From Cellulophaga sp. F20128 (GTDB taxonomy: Bacteria; Bacteroidota; Bacteroidia; Flavobacteriales; Flavobacteriaceae), in assembly GCF_023015805.1 (NCBI RefSeq), contig NZ_JALKBA010000009.1, positions 1 through 64,000 of the forward strand: a stretch of DNA of 64,000 nucleotides, written 5' to 3'. A program made the position numbers and the translations under genes. Shown here in pieces: positions 16,981 through 25,857 of the stretch. How positions within the stretch are numbered: position 1 is the first letter of the stretch; each line of letters starts with the position of its first letter. Below the pieces are notes generated by a model. The model saw only the letters and a list, made by a program, of their open reading frames with translations, searched no databases and was not told where the DNA came from.

Positions 16981-17718
16981 ATGCAAAAGCTCCTTTTTTC
17001 TTTATTTATCTGTCTAACTTTTTCTATTTCTGCGTGGAGCTTTCAAGACTCCACTGCAGTAAGTTATGACAATACTCCTATTGAAATACAGAAAATAACC
17101 AAAGAAGATTTACAGTCATTCAAAGAAGATGCAAAGTACAATTATACCCTTGAAAAATCGGAGATTACATGGTGGCAAGATTTTAAAAATTGGTTATACT
17201 CCTACTGGTTGCGTTTTTTTCAATGGCTCTTGGGAGCCGAAAAAGGAGCCGGTTTTTTAACCGCCTTTTTGAGAGTACTGCCTTATGTACTTTTAGGCAT
17301 TCTCATTTTTATTCTGATAAAGTTCTTTCTAAAAGCAAACATGCAAAACATTGCATTGTCCAAGAAAAACCAAAGTACGGTTGTTTTATCTGAAGAAGAA
17401 CAAATTATAAAAAATGAAGATATTCAACAACTGATAAAAAACGCTATAGCTAACAAAAATTATAGGTTAGCCATACGCTATTATTATTTATTCATATTAA
17501 AAACACTTAGCGAAGAAGAACTTATAGATTGGCAATTGCAAAAAACAAATGCCGATTACGAGCAAGAATTAAAATCATCTGCACTTGCTACGCCTTTCCA
17601 TACCATTACAAGATTGTATGATTATGTTTGGTACGGGGGCTTTACCATAGATGAGTTAAAATACAAAAAAGCAGCAGCCGAATTCGTTAAATTTCAAAAC
17701 ACAATATCCAAATCGTGA
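16981..17718 (+). CDS. DUF4129 domain-containing protein
   Basis: 245 aa. Signal-like N-terminus (to about 20), a periplasmic segment, one transmembrane helix near 92-113, then a cytoplasmic DUF4129 region (about 145-215) with NYRLAIRYYYLFILKTLSE and YDYVWYGGF, the usual family pattern. DUF4129 proteins travel with MoxR ATPases and DUF58 proteins. Its TGA overlaps the GTG start of the next gene. Confidence 0.85.
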   Translation: MQKLLFSLFICLTFSISAWSFQDSTAVSYDNTPIEIQKITKEDLQSFKEDAKYNYTLEKSEITWWQDFKNWLYSYWLRFFQWLLGAEKGAGFLTAFLRVLPYVLLGILIFILIKFFLKANMQNIALSKKNQSTVVLSEEEQIIKNEDIQQLIKNAIANKNYRLAIRYYYLFILKTLSEEELIDWQLQKTNADYEQELKSSALATPFHTITRLYDYVWYGGFTIDELKYKKAAAEFVKFQNTISKS

Positions 17719-18926
17719 TAAAAAAAGGAGGCATATATCTATTTCTTGCAGTATTTACCTTGGCCCTATTTATGCTCTTGGAGTATAATAAGCCCAAAGA
17801 GGTAAATTGGTTTCCTTCCTATGCAACGCATCATAAAATCCCCTATGGCACCAAAGTAATTAACACCATTATGGAGCAGCGCTTTGGAAGTAAAATGATT
17901 CCAGTTTTTAGACCTCCCTATGAATATCTGAAACAAAACGATTCCATTTCTGGCACCTATTTTCTTCTCAACAATGCCATGGAATTAGATAAAACAGAAA
18001 CAGAAAAACTGCTAGATTGGACCGCCGAGGGAAATACGCTTTTTCTGGCAGGTTCTTCTTTTGGTCAATCCCTATCCGATGAATTAAACTTTGAAACAAA
18101 AACACTTTACAGTGGCGAATTAGAGCATAACTTTTATATGCACTTGGTGAATTCACGCTTAAAAACCGAGCATCCTGCTGTCTTTAGTAAAGACTTTAAT
18201 GTTCCTTTTTTTAATGAAATTGACACTTTAAACACAACCGTTCTTGGGGTTATTGATTCTAACAAAGCCATCACCCTCCAAAATGCCAATATTATTAAGC
18301 AAGTGTATGGAAAAGGAACGGTTATACTTTATTTATTTCCAAAGGCGTTTACCAATTTTTTTATTTTAGAGAATGAGGTCAACACCAATTACACAGCTGG
18401 CGTACTATCCTATCTAGACCCTACAAAAAATATCTATGTAGACAATCACCATAAAACTGGCAAAACGTTTTACACCTCTCCTATGCGAATTTTTTTAAGT
18501 GCTAAAGAGTTAAAGTGGGCCTATTATATGGTATTACTCGGTGTGCTTTTTTATGTGTTTTTTGAAGGTAAAAGAAAACAACGCGCTATCCCCATTGTAA
18601 TGCCTTTACAAAATCAGACTTTGGCATTTACACGTACCATTGCAGATATGTATTACGAAAAAAGTAGACAAAAAGAAATTGCAGAACATAAGGTTAATTT
18701 TTTCATGGAATATGTACGCTCCAAATTTCACGTAAATACCTTTGAAAAAAATGATGACTTTTATAGCAATATAGCTTCAAGGAGTTTTCATACCAAAGAA
18801 GAAGTAAAACAATTGTTTGCCTATTTGGAACAAATTACCAAGGCATCAGAAATATCTAACGAGCATCTTAAAAAACTAAACACGACTATAGAAGAATTTA
18901 AAGTAAAAGCAAATGGAAGAAAATAA
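17715..18926 (+). CDS. DUF4350 domain-containing membrane protein
   Basis: 403 aa with GTG start (GTGA overlap with the preceding stop). One N-terminal helix (about 6-22), a periplasmic DUF4350 domain (about 38-230, THHKIPYGTKVINTIMEQRFG at its start), a second helix near 275-292 and a cytoplasmic tail. DUF4350 is related to GATase1-like folds, but no catalytic residues are evident. It overlaps the MoxR gene by 14 bp. Part of the 15140-21234 operon. Confidence 0.85.
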   Translation: MIKKGGIYLFLAVFTLALFMLLEYNKPKEVNWFPSYATHHKIPYGTKVINTIMEQRFGSKMIPVFRPPYEYLKQNDSISGTYFLLNNAMELDKTETEKLLDWTAEGNTLFLAGSSFGQSLSDELNFETKTLYSGELEHNFYMHLVNSRLKTEHPAVFSKDFNVPFFNEIDTLNTTVLGVIDSNKAITLQNANIIKQVYGKGTVILYLFPKAFTNFFILENEVNTNYTAGVLSYLDPTKNIYVDNHHKTGKTFYTSPMRIFLSAKELKWAYYMVLLGVLFYVFFEGKRKQRAIPIVMPLQNQTLAFTRTIADMYYEKSRQKEIAEHKVNFFMEYVRSKFHVNTFEKNDDFYSNIASRSFHTKEEVKQLFAYLEQITKASEISNEHLKKLNTTIEEFKVKANGRK

Positions 18927-19899
18927 CGATATTAATTTTGACAACAGAATCCCATTAGAAGATTTAAAAAACGCAGTGAACACTATAAAAGCAGAACTTT
19001 CTAAAGTTATTATAGGGCAAGAGCGATTTGTAGAACTATTAATTGTAGCGCTTTTAGTAGACGGGCATGTTTTAATTGAAGGCGTTCCTGGTATCGCAAA
19101 AACAGTTACAGCCAAACTATTTGCCAAAACATTAAAGACTAATTTTAGTCGTATTCAATTTACACCAGATTTAATGCCAAGTGATATTTTGGGTACTTCT
19201 ATTTTTAATGTAAAAACATCGGAATTTGAGTTTAAACAAGGTCCCATTTTTTCAAATATTATTCTAATCGACGAAATAAATCGGGCACCGGCAAAAACCC
19301 AAGCTGCCTTGTTTGAGATTATGGATGAGACCCAAGTAACCATGGATGGCACTACCTATCTCATGAAGGCTCCTTTTATGGTTTTGGCAACACAAAATCC
19401 TATTGAACAAGAAGGCACCTACGCCTTACCCGAAGCGCAATTAGACCGTTTCTTGTTTAAAATAAAAGTGCAATACCCAAGCCTTGAAGAGGAAGTTCAA
19501 ATAATTACAACCCATCATGAGCGCAAAGGTATTAAACCACAAACGCTCATAAAGGATGTGCTTACCCCAACAAAACTCAAGGCATACAAACAAAAAATAC
19601 AAGAGGTTGTCGTAGATGAAAAAATTATTCGGTACGTAGCCGAAATTATTTCCAAAACACGTAACCATCCGCATTTATACTTGGGCGGATCTCCAAGAGC
19701 TTCTATTGCCACTTTAAATTCTGCCAAGGCCTTTGCCGCTATTAACGGGAGAGATTTTGTAACCCCTGAAGATGTTAAAAAAGCATTGGAACCGGTATTA
19801 AACCACAGGGTAATACTGACCCCAGAACGAGAAATGGAAGGCATGACTACCGAAAGTGTTGTACGAATGATTATGGAATCTGTAGAAATACCAAGATAA
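18913..19899 (+). CDS. MoxR family AAA+ ATPase
   Basis: 328 aa AAA+ ATPase. Walker A GVPGIAKTVTAK (about 57-68), Walker B IILIDEINRAPAKTQ, sensor 1 ATQNPIEQEGTY and a C-terminal lid with GGSPRAS. MoxR ATPases act as chaperone-like partners of DUF58 or vWA proteins. The DUF58 partner is directly downstream. The ATG at 18913 matches the usual N-terminus. Cytoplasmic. Confidence 0.95.
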   Translation: MEENNDINFDNRIPLEDLKNAVNTIKAELSKVIIGQERFVELLIVALLVDGHVLIEGVPGIAKTVTAKLFAKTLKTNFSRIQFTPDLMPSDILGTSIFNVKTSEFEFKQGPIFSNIILIDEINRAPAKTQAALFEIMDETQVTMDGTTYLMKAPFMVLATQNPIEQEGTYALPEAQLDRFLFKIKVQYPSLEEEVQIITTHHERKGIKPQTLIKDVLTPTKLKAYKQKIQEVVVDEKIIRYVAEIISKTRNHPHLYLGGSPRASIATLNSAKAFAAINGRDFVTPEDVKKALEPVLNHRVILTPEREMEGMTTESVVRMIMESVEIPR

Positions 19900-19902
19900 T
19901 AC

Positions 19903-21234
19903 ATGCGCTTTTTAAAATCGTTTTACATACACAATACTTTCTTTTGGTATATCGCTGTCTTAGCTGCCCTATTCATGACCTCGTATTGGGTAAAATGGCT
20001 GTATCCCATTGCTTGGGTGAGTACAATGGTTTTAATTGCTTTGTTTTTGTTTGACATCTATTTACTATATATTACAAAAAACGGAATAAAAGCCTCTCGT
20101 AGTTTACCACAAAAGCTATCAAATAGTGACCACAATCCAATTAAAATGGAGTTTAATACCTCCTACCCATTTAAAACCGGTATTGCTGTTGTTGAAGAAT
20201 TGCCAGGTCAGTTTCAAAAAAGAGATTTTGAGTATATTTCCCATCTCACAAAAGGAATTCCTACTTTGTTTGAATATACCGTACGCCCTGTAGAGCGCGG
20301 AGAATATGTTTTTGGGAACTTAAATATTTATGCATCAACGCCCTTGCGAATTGTAAAACGCAGGTATTTGTTTCAAAAAAACCAAATGGTGCCTGTATAC
20401 CCCTCCATCATACAAATGCAACAGTATGACTTTTTAGCGATCAGCAATAAATTGTCGGCCTTTGGTATGAAAAAAATTCGCCGTATAGGTCACACTCAAG
20501 AATTTGAGCAAATAAAAGAGTATGTACAGGGTGATGACTTTAGAACTATTAACTGGAAAGCTACCGCAAAGAACAGTCATTTGATGGTAAACCAATACCA
20601 AGATGAAAAATCGCAACCTATATACTCTATTATAGATACAGGACGCGTTATGAAAATGCCGTTTAACGGTTTAAAATTATTAGATTATGCTATTAATAGC
20701 ACCTTGGCATTTTCTAATGTAGCTTTAAAAAAGAATGATAAGACCGGTATGGTTTCTTTCTCTAAAAACATAGAAACCTACTTGCCCGCCGTACAAAAAC
20801 CAACTTATTTAAACACCATCTTAGAGAAACTGTATAATATTACCACGGAACATACCGATTCTGATTTTGGTCTGCTCTACGCCCACGTAAAACGTAAAAT
20901 AAGCCATAGGAGTCTTTTACTACTCTATACCAATTTTGAGCACATCACCGCCATGCGCAGGCAATTGCCTTTTCTCTTGGCGCTTGCTAAAAAACACGTA
21001 TTGGTGGTGATCTTTTTTGAAAACACAGAATTAGAAGCTCTTGTAAATACAGATACAGAAGACTTACAAGGTATTTACCACAAGACTATTGCTGAAAAAT
21101 TTGTCATGGAAAAAAGACTGATGCAAAAAGAATTGCAGCAGTATGGCATCCAAACCATTTTAACAAAACCCGAACAGCTTACTATTAATACCATAAATAA
21201 GTATTTAGAAATAAAAGCTCGGGGTATATTATAG
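19903..21234 (+). CDS. DUF58 domain-containing protein
   Basis: 443 aa. Two hydrophobic segments near the N-terminus (about 13-50), then a region with the DUF58 signature DDFRTINWKATAKNSHLMVN at about 208-227 followed by a vWA-like fold (SIIDTGRVMKMP). These proteins are membrane-anchored partners of MoxR. Here the cluster ends with it; no BatA/BatB vWA genes follow, which is the compact form of the cluster. Confidence 0.92.
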   Translation: MRFLKSFYIHNTFFWYIAVLAALFMTSYWVKWLYPIAWVSTMVLIALFLFDIYLLYITKNGIKASRSLPQKLSNSDHNPIKMEFNTSYPFKTGIAVVEELPGQFQKRDFEYISHLTKGIPTLFEYTVRPVERGEYVFGNLNIYASTPLRIVKRRYLFQKNQMVPVYPSIIQMQQYDFLAISNKLSAFGMKKIRRIGHTQEFEQIKEYVQGDDFRTINWKATAKNSHLMVNQYQDEKSQPIYSIIDTGRVMKMPFNGLKLLDYAINSTLAFSNVALKKNDKTGMVSFSKNIETYLPAVQKPTYLNTILEKLYNITTEHTDSDFGLLYAHVKRKISHRSLLLLYTNFEHITAMRRQLPFLLALAKKHVLVVIFFENTELEALVNTDTEDLQGIYHKTIAEKFVMEKRLMQKELQQYGIQTILTKPEQLTINTINKYLEIKARGIL

Positions 21235-21242
21235 GCTGTTTT

Positions 21243-21917
21243 ATGCATCAGAAATTCTATATTACCGAATTAGAATCTGAGTTCAAAAAAAATGGTGTTT
21301 CAGCAATAGCAGCTGAACAGAAAGCATATATGCGCAATCAATTTAACTTTTGTGGTCTTAAAACAGGCGAAAGAAGACAATTACAACGTCCCTTTTTAGT
21401 TGCCAAATATCTACCCATAAAAAAAGAACTACCTATCTTAATAAAAGCACTCTGGGAAAAACCAGAGCGAGATTTTCAGTTGTTTGGCCAAGAACTAGCA
21501 TTTAAGTACATAACCCAATTAGAAAAAAATGATCTTACCCTTTTTGAATACATGATCACTCATAAATCATGGTGGGTTACCACAGATTTTATTTCGGTAA
21601 AACTAGTGGGAGCCTACTTTAAAAAATATCCAGAACTCAAAGAGGGAATTACGGATAAATGGGTAGCAACCAACGATATTTGGTTGCAACGATCTGCCCT
21701 ACTTTTTCAATTAAAATACAAAGAAGAAATAGATACCAATCTCTTAAGCAAAACTATATATGCTTTGGTGGACTCTAAAGCATTTTTTATAAACAAAGCC
21801 ATTGGTTGGGTTTTACGAGAATACAGTAGAACAAATCCCAATTGGGTCACTGCGTTTGCAGCGAAGACCCCATTGAGTAATTTAAGCAAAAAGGAAGCAT
21901 TGCGATTATTAAATTAA
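21243..21917 (+). CDS. DNA alkylation repair protein (AlkD-like)
   Basis: 224 aa all-helical HEAT-like repeat glycosylase family. Family features: NQFNFCGLKTGERRQL, KYITQLEK, HKSWWVTTDFIS and WLQRSALLFQLKYK. AlkD enzymes excise bulky or positively charged alkyl bases such as N3- and N7-alkylpurines. The gene starts 8 bp after the DUF58 stop, so it may be read through from the operon, though the function is unrelated. Confidence 0.9.
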   Translation: MHQKFYITELESEFKKNGVSAIAAEQKAYMRNQFNFCGLKTGERRQLQRPFLVAKYLPIKKELPILIKALWEKPERDFQLFGQELAFKYITQLEKNDLTLFEYMITHKSWWVTTDFISVKLVGAYFKKYPELKEGITDKWVATNDIWLQRSALLFQLKYKEEIDTNLLSKTIYALVDSKAFFINKAIGWVLREYSRTNPNWVTAFAAKTPLSNLSKKEALRLLN

Positions 21918-21959
21918 TACCTTTGCTGCTTCAGGTTACGATAACAAATACATCACAAA

Positions 21960-22289
21960 ATGAAATGGATTTTATTGCTTATTGCGGGGCTTTTTGAAGT
22001 TGGTTTTGCAACCTGCCTGGGAAAAGCGAAAGAAGCCTCTGGAACAATAGCAACCTATTGGTATGGTGGCTTTCTAGTGTGTTTAGCTATTAGTATGTTT
22101 TTACTTGTAAAGGCTACTGAAGAGCTTCCTATTGGTACGGCATATGCGGTTTGGACAGGAATTGGAGCCATAGGAACGGTTCTGGTAGGAATTGTACTTT
22201 TTAAAGAACCAGCTGATTTCTGGCGATTGTTTTTTATAAGCACACTAATAGCTTCTATTATTGGTTTAAAAGTCGTTTCGCATTCATAA
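21960..22289 (+). CDS. SMR family transporter, SugE/Gdx-like
   Basis: 109-aa four-helix small multidrug resistance protein. The proton- and substrate-binding Glu13 is in IAGLFEVGF, and GTAYAVWTGIGAIGTV is the loop 2/helix 3 signature. The run LPIGTAYAVW and the overall likeness favour the SugE/Gdx branch (guanidinium export) over EmrE, but this is not certain. The 42-bp gap upstream is too short for a guanidine riboswitch, so none is claimed. Confidence 0.85.
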   Translation: MKWILLLIAGLFEVGFATCLGKAKEASGTIATYWYGGFLVCLAISMFLLVKATEELPIGTAYAVWTGIGAIGTVLVGIVLFKEPADFWRLFFISTLIASIIGLKVVSHS

Positions 22290-22350
22290 AAACCCTTTTT
22301 CTTCTTTTTTTTCACTATATTAATAGTGAGTAACAGTAAAAAATAATCGT

Positions 22351-22575
22351 ATGAATTCTAATTATAAAAAAATATATAGTGGAGGTGCTACCGATGTACA
22401 ATTAGTAGTGGCTAAACTACGGGCTATTGGTATAGTACCGATTGTAAAAGACGAAACAGAATCGGGCAGATTAGCTGGTTTTGGTTCTGCCTTTTTGGGA
22501 GAGCAAGAATTATTTGTACACAATGATGAAGTTGCCAAAGCTGAAAAAGTAATCGCTGAAATTAGCGCCACTTAA
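22351..22575 (+). CDS. DUF2007 domain-containing protein
   Basis: 74 aa. Matches the small DUF2007 fold (YSGGATDVQLVVAKLRAIGI, EQELFVHNDEVAKAEKVI). Such domains resemble ACT-like or PII-like signalling modules, and the role is unknown. The stop TAA at 22573-22575 is immediately followed by the ATG of the next gene, so the two are surely cotranscribed. Confidence 0.85.
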   Translation: MNSNYKKIYSGGATDVQLVVAKLRAIGIVPIVKDETESGRLAGFGSAFLGEQELFVHNDEVAKAEKVIAEISAT

Positions 22576-23355
22576 ATGCTTGTAAAAGACCAAATGGGAA
22601 GGCAATTTGAACTTCCCAAAAAACCAACAAAAATTATTTCCTTAGTACCTTCACAAACCGAGCTTTTAGTTGACTTAGGTTTGGAGGATTCTATTGTTGG
22701 TGTAACTAAATTTTGTGTACACCCTAAGCACTTGCGCCTATCTAAAAAAGTTGTGGGAGGTACCAAAAATATTTCATTGGATACTATAAAAGCACTACAA
22801 CCCGATATTATACTTTGTAATAAAGAAGAGAATACCAAGGAAATCGTTGAAGCATTAGAAAAACTTTTTCCTGTTCACGTTTCTGATATCTTTAATTTAG
22901 AAGACGCTCAAGAACTAATTATGCAATATGGTTCGCTCTTTGACCGTATTATGCGTGCTTCGAAAATATGCAGTATTATTACAAAGGAAGCGACTTCTTT
23001 CCGGGAATTCATCAAAGAAAAACCGAAGAAATCTGTTGCCTACTTTATTTGGAAAGACCCTTGGATGACTGTTGGGAGTGCTACTTTTATTGACTACCTG
23101 CTATCGGTAAACAATTTTACAAATGTTTTTGGAAATCAGACGCGTTATCCCGAACTAAGCTTAAAAGACCTACAAGATAAATCTCCAGAGGTAATTTTAC
23201 TCTCCTCTGAACCCTATCCTTTTAAAGAAAAACATAGGGAAGCCTTAAAAAAACGAATTCCAAATGCCAAAATAATTTTGGTTGACGGCGAGTATTTTTC
23301 TTGGTATGGGAGCAGGTTACAATATGCTTTTTCTTATTTTAGAAGTCTTCATTAA
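22576..23355 (+). CDS. Helical-backbone metal-receptor family protein (BtuF/FhuD-like), without signal peptide
   Basis: 259 aa. KIISLVPSQTELLVDLGLEDSIVGVTKF at the N-terminus and VGGTKNISLDTIKALQPDIIL follow the type III periplasmic binding protein pattern of cobalamin/siderophore receptors. There is no signal peptide and no ABC permease or ATPase nearby, so it is either cytosolic or a free-standing member. It starts directly at the previous stop. Its stop codon abuts the stop of the convergent gene (TAATTA at 23353-23358), so there is no intergenic space. Confidence 0.82.
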   Translation: MLVKDQMGRQFELPKKPTKIISLVPSQTELLVDLGLEDSIVGVTKFCVHPKHLRLSKKVVGGTKNISLDTIKALQPDIILCNKEENTKEIVEALEKLFPVHVSDIFNLEDAQELIMQYGSLFDRIMRASKICSIITKEATSFREFIKEKPKKSVAYFIWKDPWMTVGSATFIDYLLSVNNFTNVFGNQTRYPELSLKDLQDKSPEVILLSSEPYPFKEKHREALKKRIPNAKIILVDGEYFSWYGSRLQYAFSYFRSLH

Positions 23356-24297
23356 TTACAAATTAGCGACTTCTTTTTTAGCCAATTCAAATTCTTCCAC
23401 CAATTCTTGAACGATAGCTGCTGCTGGCATTATTTTGTGAATTAAAGCAGAAACTTGTCCTATTTCCAATTCGCCTTCGATTAAATCCCCTTCAAACATA
23501 CCGCGTTTGGCTCTTGCCCTACCCAGAAGTATTTTTAAATCTTCTGAAGTTGCGCAGTCTTGATAGGCTTGTTGTACATCTTGATAAAACTTATTTTTTA
23601 AGAGACGTACTGGTGCCAGTTCCTTTAAGGTTAATTGCGTATCGCCTTCTACCGCTTTTACAACCTGTTCCTTAAAAAGTTGATGGGAAGAGGCTTCATT
23701 ACTAGCCACAAACCTGCTACCAACCTGTACCCCATCTGCTCCCAATATCATTACTGCTAGCATGGCTCTACCTGTGGCAATACCACCAGCGGCAATTAAT
23801 GGAATACTTAGTTTTTCTTTTACAGCCGGAATCAAAGTAAGGGTCGTAGTCTCATCTCTTCCATTGTGCCCACCCGCTTCAAAACCTTCGGCAACCACAG
23901 CATCTACTCCCGCTTCTTCAGATTTTAAAGCAAATTTTAAGCTGCTTACTACATGTACAACTGTAATGCCATTTTTTTTGAGATAGCCCGTCCAAGTTTT
24001 AGGGTTCCCTGCTGATGTAAACACAATCTTTACCCCTTCTTGAATAATTATTTCTAGTAATTTATCTACATCTGGATAGAGCATGGGCACATTTACAGCA
24101 AAAGGTTTGTCTGTTGCCTGCTTGCACTTTATAAGGTGTTCTCTTAAAATCTCTGGATACATAGAACCTGCTCCAATTATTCCTAACCCCCCAGCATTAG
24201 AAACTGCAGACGCTAATTTCCATCCGCTTGCCCAAATCATTCCTGCCTGAATTATGGGGTATTGAATATTGAATAAAGTTGTGATTCTATTGTCCAT
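23356..24297 (-). CDS. Nitronate monooxygenase / FabK-like flavin oxidoreductase
   Basis: 313-aa FMN-dependent TIM-barrel protein of the 2-nitropropane dioxygenase family. Features: YPIIQAGMIWASGWKLASAVSNAGGLGIIG at the N-terminal strand, AEGFEAGGHNG (the family FMN/catalytic block with conserved His), PLIAAGGIATGRAM and GADGVQVGSRFVA. Nitronate monooxygenase versus enoyl-ACP reductase FabK cannot be separated by eye; the GGHNG form with these flanks favours nitronate monooxygenase. It lies 16 bp downstream of mnmA. Confidence 0.85.
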   Translation of the reverse strand: MDNRITTLFNIQYPIIQAGMIWASGWKLASAVSNAGGLGIIGAGSMYPEILREHLIKCKQATDKPFAVNVPMLYPDVDKLLEIIIQEGVKIVFTSAGNPKTWTGYLKKNGITVVHVVSSLKFALKSEEAGVDAVVAEGFEAGGHNGRDETTTLTLIPAVKEKLSIPLIAAGGIATGRAMLAVMILGADGVQVGSRFVASNEASSHQLFKEQVVKAVEGDTQLTLKELAPVRLLKNKFYQDVQQAYQDCATSEDLKILLGRARAKRGMFEGDLIEGELEIGQVSALIHKIMPAAAIVQELVEEFELAKKEVANL

Positions 24298-24313
24298 ACT
24301 TTTTCAGATTAGT

Positions 24314-25504
24314 TTATGAGATAACACCAGAACCAATTAATTCATCTTCCAAATACCAAGCTACAAATTGTCCTTCAGTGATGGCAGATTGCTCTTCCTC
24401 AAAATCTACATACATTCCTGCATCAACCTTATACAAGGTGGCTTTTTGCAAGGCTTGTCTGTAGCGAATCCGTGCCAAGACTTCCATAGATGCGTCTAGT
24501 TGTAAAGCTAAATCTGGACGTACCCAATGCAACTCTTCATTAGAAACAAAAAGTGTTCTACGGTAGAGTCCTGGATGATTTTTTCCTTGACCGGTGTAAA
24601 TTACGTTTTCATGTACATCTGTATCAATGACAAACAAAGGCTCTTTGGTACCGCCCACTGCCAAACCTTTACGCTGACCCTTGGTAAAATAATGTGCACC
24701 TTGGTGCTCTCCTACTACTTTGCCATCTTCTATATGATACACGGGTTTTTTAGCAAAATAAGCCAATTCCGCAGTTTTGCTGTCAAAGGACGGAACGCTA
24801 TTTTTATAGTGCTCAAATGTCCCAGGCACTTCTACAATAACCCCCTTTTTAGGTTTTAATTTTTGTTGAAGAAAATCTGGCAAACGCACCTTACCAATAA
24901 AACAAAGTCCTTGTGAATCTTTTTTATCCGCTGTAATTAAATCATTGGCTGTTGCTATTTTACGTACTTCCGGTTTTGTTAATTCTCCAATTGGAAACAA
25001 TGTTTTAGACAACTGATCTTGTGACAACTGGCACAAGAAATAAGATTGGTCTTTATTCTGGTCATTGCCTGCCAAAAGTTGGTGAATTTCTGTACCATCT
25101 GGCTGCTTTATTGAAGTTTTCCTACAGTAATGCCCTGTTGCCACATAATCTGCCCCTAACTGCAAGGCAATCTTTAAAAAGACATCGAACTTAATCTCTC
25201 GGTTACAAAGTACATCGGGGTTTGGTGTTCTTCCTTTTTCATATTCATTAAACATATAGTCAACGATACGCTCCTTATACTCCACACTTAAATCGACCGT
25301 CTGAAAAGGGATTCCTAGTTTTTCTGCCACAATTAGCGCATCATTACTATCTTCTAACCAAGGACACTCATTAGATATAGTTACTGTATCATCGTGCCAA
25401 TTCTTCATAAACAGTCCTATTACATCATAACCTTGCTCTTTTAAAAGATAGGCTGTAACGCTAGAATCTACTCCTCCAGAAAGTCCTACTACTACTTTTT
25501 TCAT
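24314..25504 (-). CDS. mnmA: tRNA-specific 2-thiouridylase MnmA
   Basis: Thiolates U34 of tRNA(Lys/Glu/Gln). 396 aa. PP-loop [15 protein letters not shown] (about 8-22). Catalytic cysteines sit in [12 protein letters not shown] and in QGLCFIG. Substrate loop TPNPDVLC and the C-terminal beta-barrel are present. A TATTTTTGC -7 box lies 16 bp upstream. Complete and normal. Confidence 0.97.
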   Translation of the reverse strand: MKKVVVGLSGGVDSSVTAYLLKEQGYDVIGLFMKNWHDDTVTISNECPWLEDSNDALIVAEKLGIPFQTVDLSVEYKERIVDYMFNEYEKGRTPNPDVLCNREIKFDVFLKIALQLGADYVATGHYCRKTSIKQPDGTEIHQLLAGNDQNKDQSYFLCQLSQDQLSKTLFPIGELTKPEVRKIATANDLITADKKDSQGLCFIGKVRLPDFLQQKLKPKKGVIVEVPGTFEHYKNSVPSFDSKTAELAYFAKKPVYHIEDGKVVGEHQGAHYFTKGQRKGLAVGGTKEPLFVIDTDVHENVIYTGQGKNHPGLYRRTLFVSNEELHWVRPDLALQLDASMEVLARIRYRQALQKATLYKVDAGMYVDFEEEQSAITEGQFVAWYLEDELIGSGVIS

Positions 25505-25520
25505 TCTATATTATGAGTTG

Positions 25521-25528
25521 CAAAAATA
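25521..25528 (-). promoter_or_regulatory. -7 box of mnmA
   Basis: TATTTTTG on the minus strand, followed by C. The same TATTTTTGC string precedes pyrG, rlmD and the 57150 methyltransferase gene. No convincing -33 element. Confidence 0.5.
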
Positions 25529-25757
25529 CAAAAAACTAAAATGTTTTGTATTTCTATTTATTGTTGATATTATCCTAAAAATTGAACCGTTTATCGGTAT
25601 TTTAATTTGTCTTGTAAAAGCATAAAAAATTACACATCAAAATGACATCCTTTAGCATACAAAATAACCCCTTTTACAACTTATGTTTTTTAAAACTCTT
25701 TATAGGCCGCATATTTGTAATCCCAAATGTTACCAAATTAACCTACTTATTGCTTGA

Positions 25758-25785
25758 AGCTCCCTAACCTACGGGAGCTTTTTTA
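25758..25785 (+). terminator. Orphan plus-strand intrinsic terminator
   Basis: AGCTCCC (25758-25764) / GGGAGCT (25773-25779), then TTTTTTA on the plus strand only. No annotated plus-strand gene ends here, since both neighbours are on the minus strand. Confidence 0.75.
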
Positions 25786-25801
25786 TTTTACAAATTATAG
25801 C

Positions 25802-25838
25802 AAAAAAAATCCTGCTTCAAATGAAGCAGGATTTTTTT
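25802..25838 (-). terminator. Intrinsic terminator after yidC (bidirectional)
   Basis: Perfect 12-bp stem AAATCCTGCTTC (25807-25818) / GAAGCAGGATTT (25823-25834) with a 4-nt loop, A-run on the left and T-run on the right. Confidence 0.9.
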
Positions 25839-25857
25839 ATAGGATTGATAAAAAAAT

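Larger units (their letters stand above)
25505..25857. other. 353-bp gene-free stretch between yidC and mnmA
   Basis: Contains the mnmA -7 box (25521-25528), two intrinsic terminators (25758-25785 facing right, 25802-25838 serving yidC) and no recognised gene. A 41-codon reading frame starts at ATG 25642 and stops at 25767 inside the loop of the first terminator. It has no recognised family and no clear promoter. The region could hold a small RNA. Confidence 0.6.

Noticed and set aside
21918-21959. Guanidine riboswitch before the SMR gene
   Set aside because: The gap is 42 bp and has no matching structure.
25700-25785. 6S-Flavo RNA or another named Rfam RNA
   Set aside because: The length and the single hairpin do not let me match any known model by eye; kept only as an unassigned transcript.
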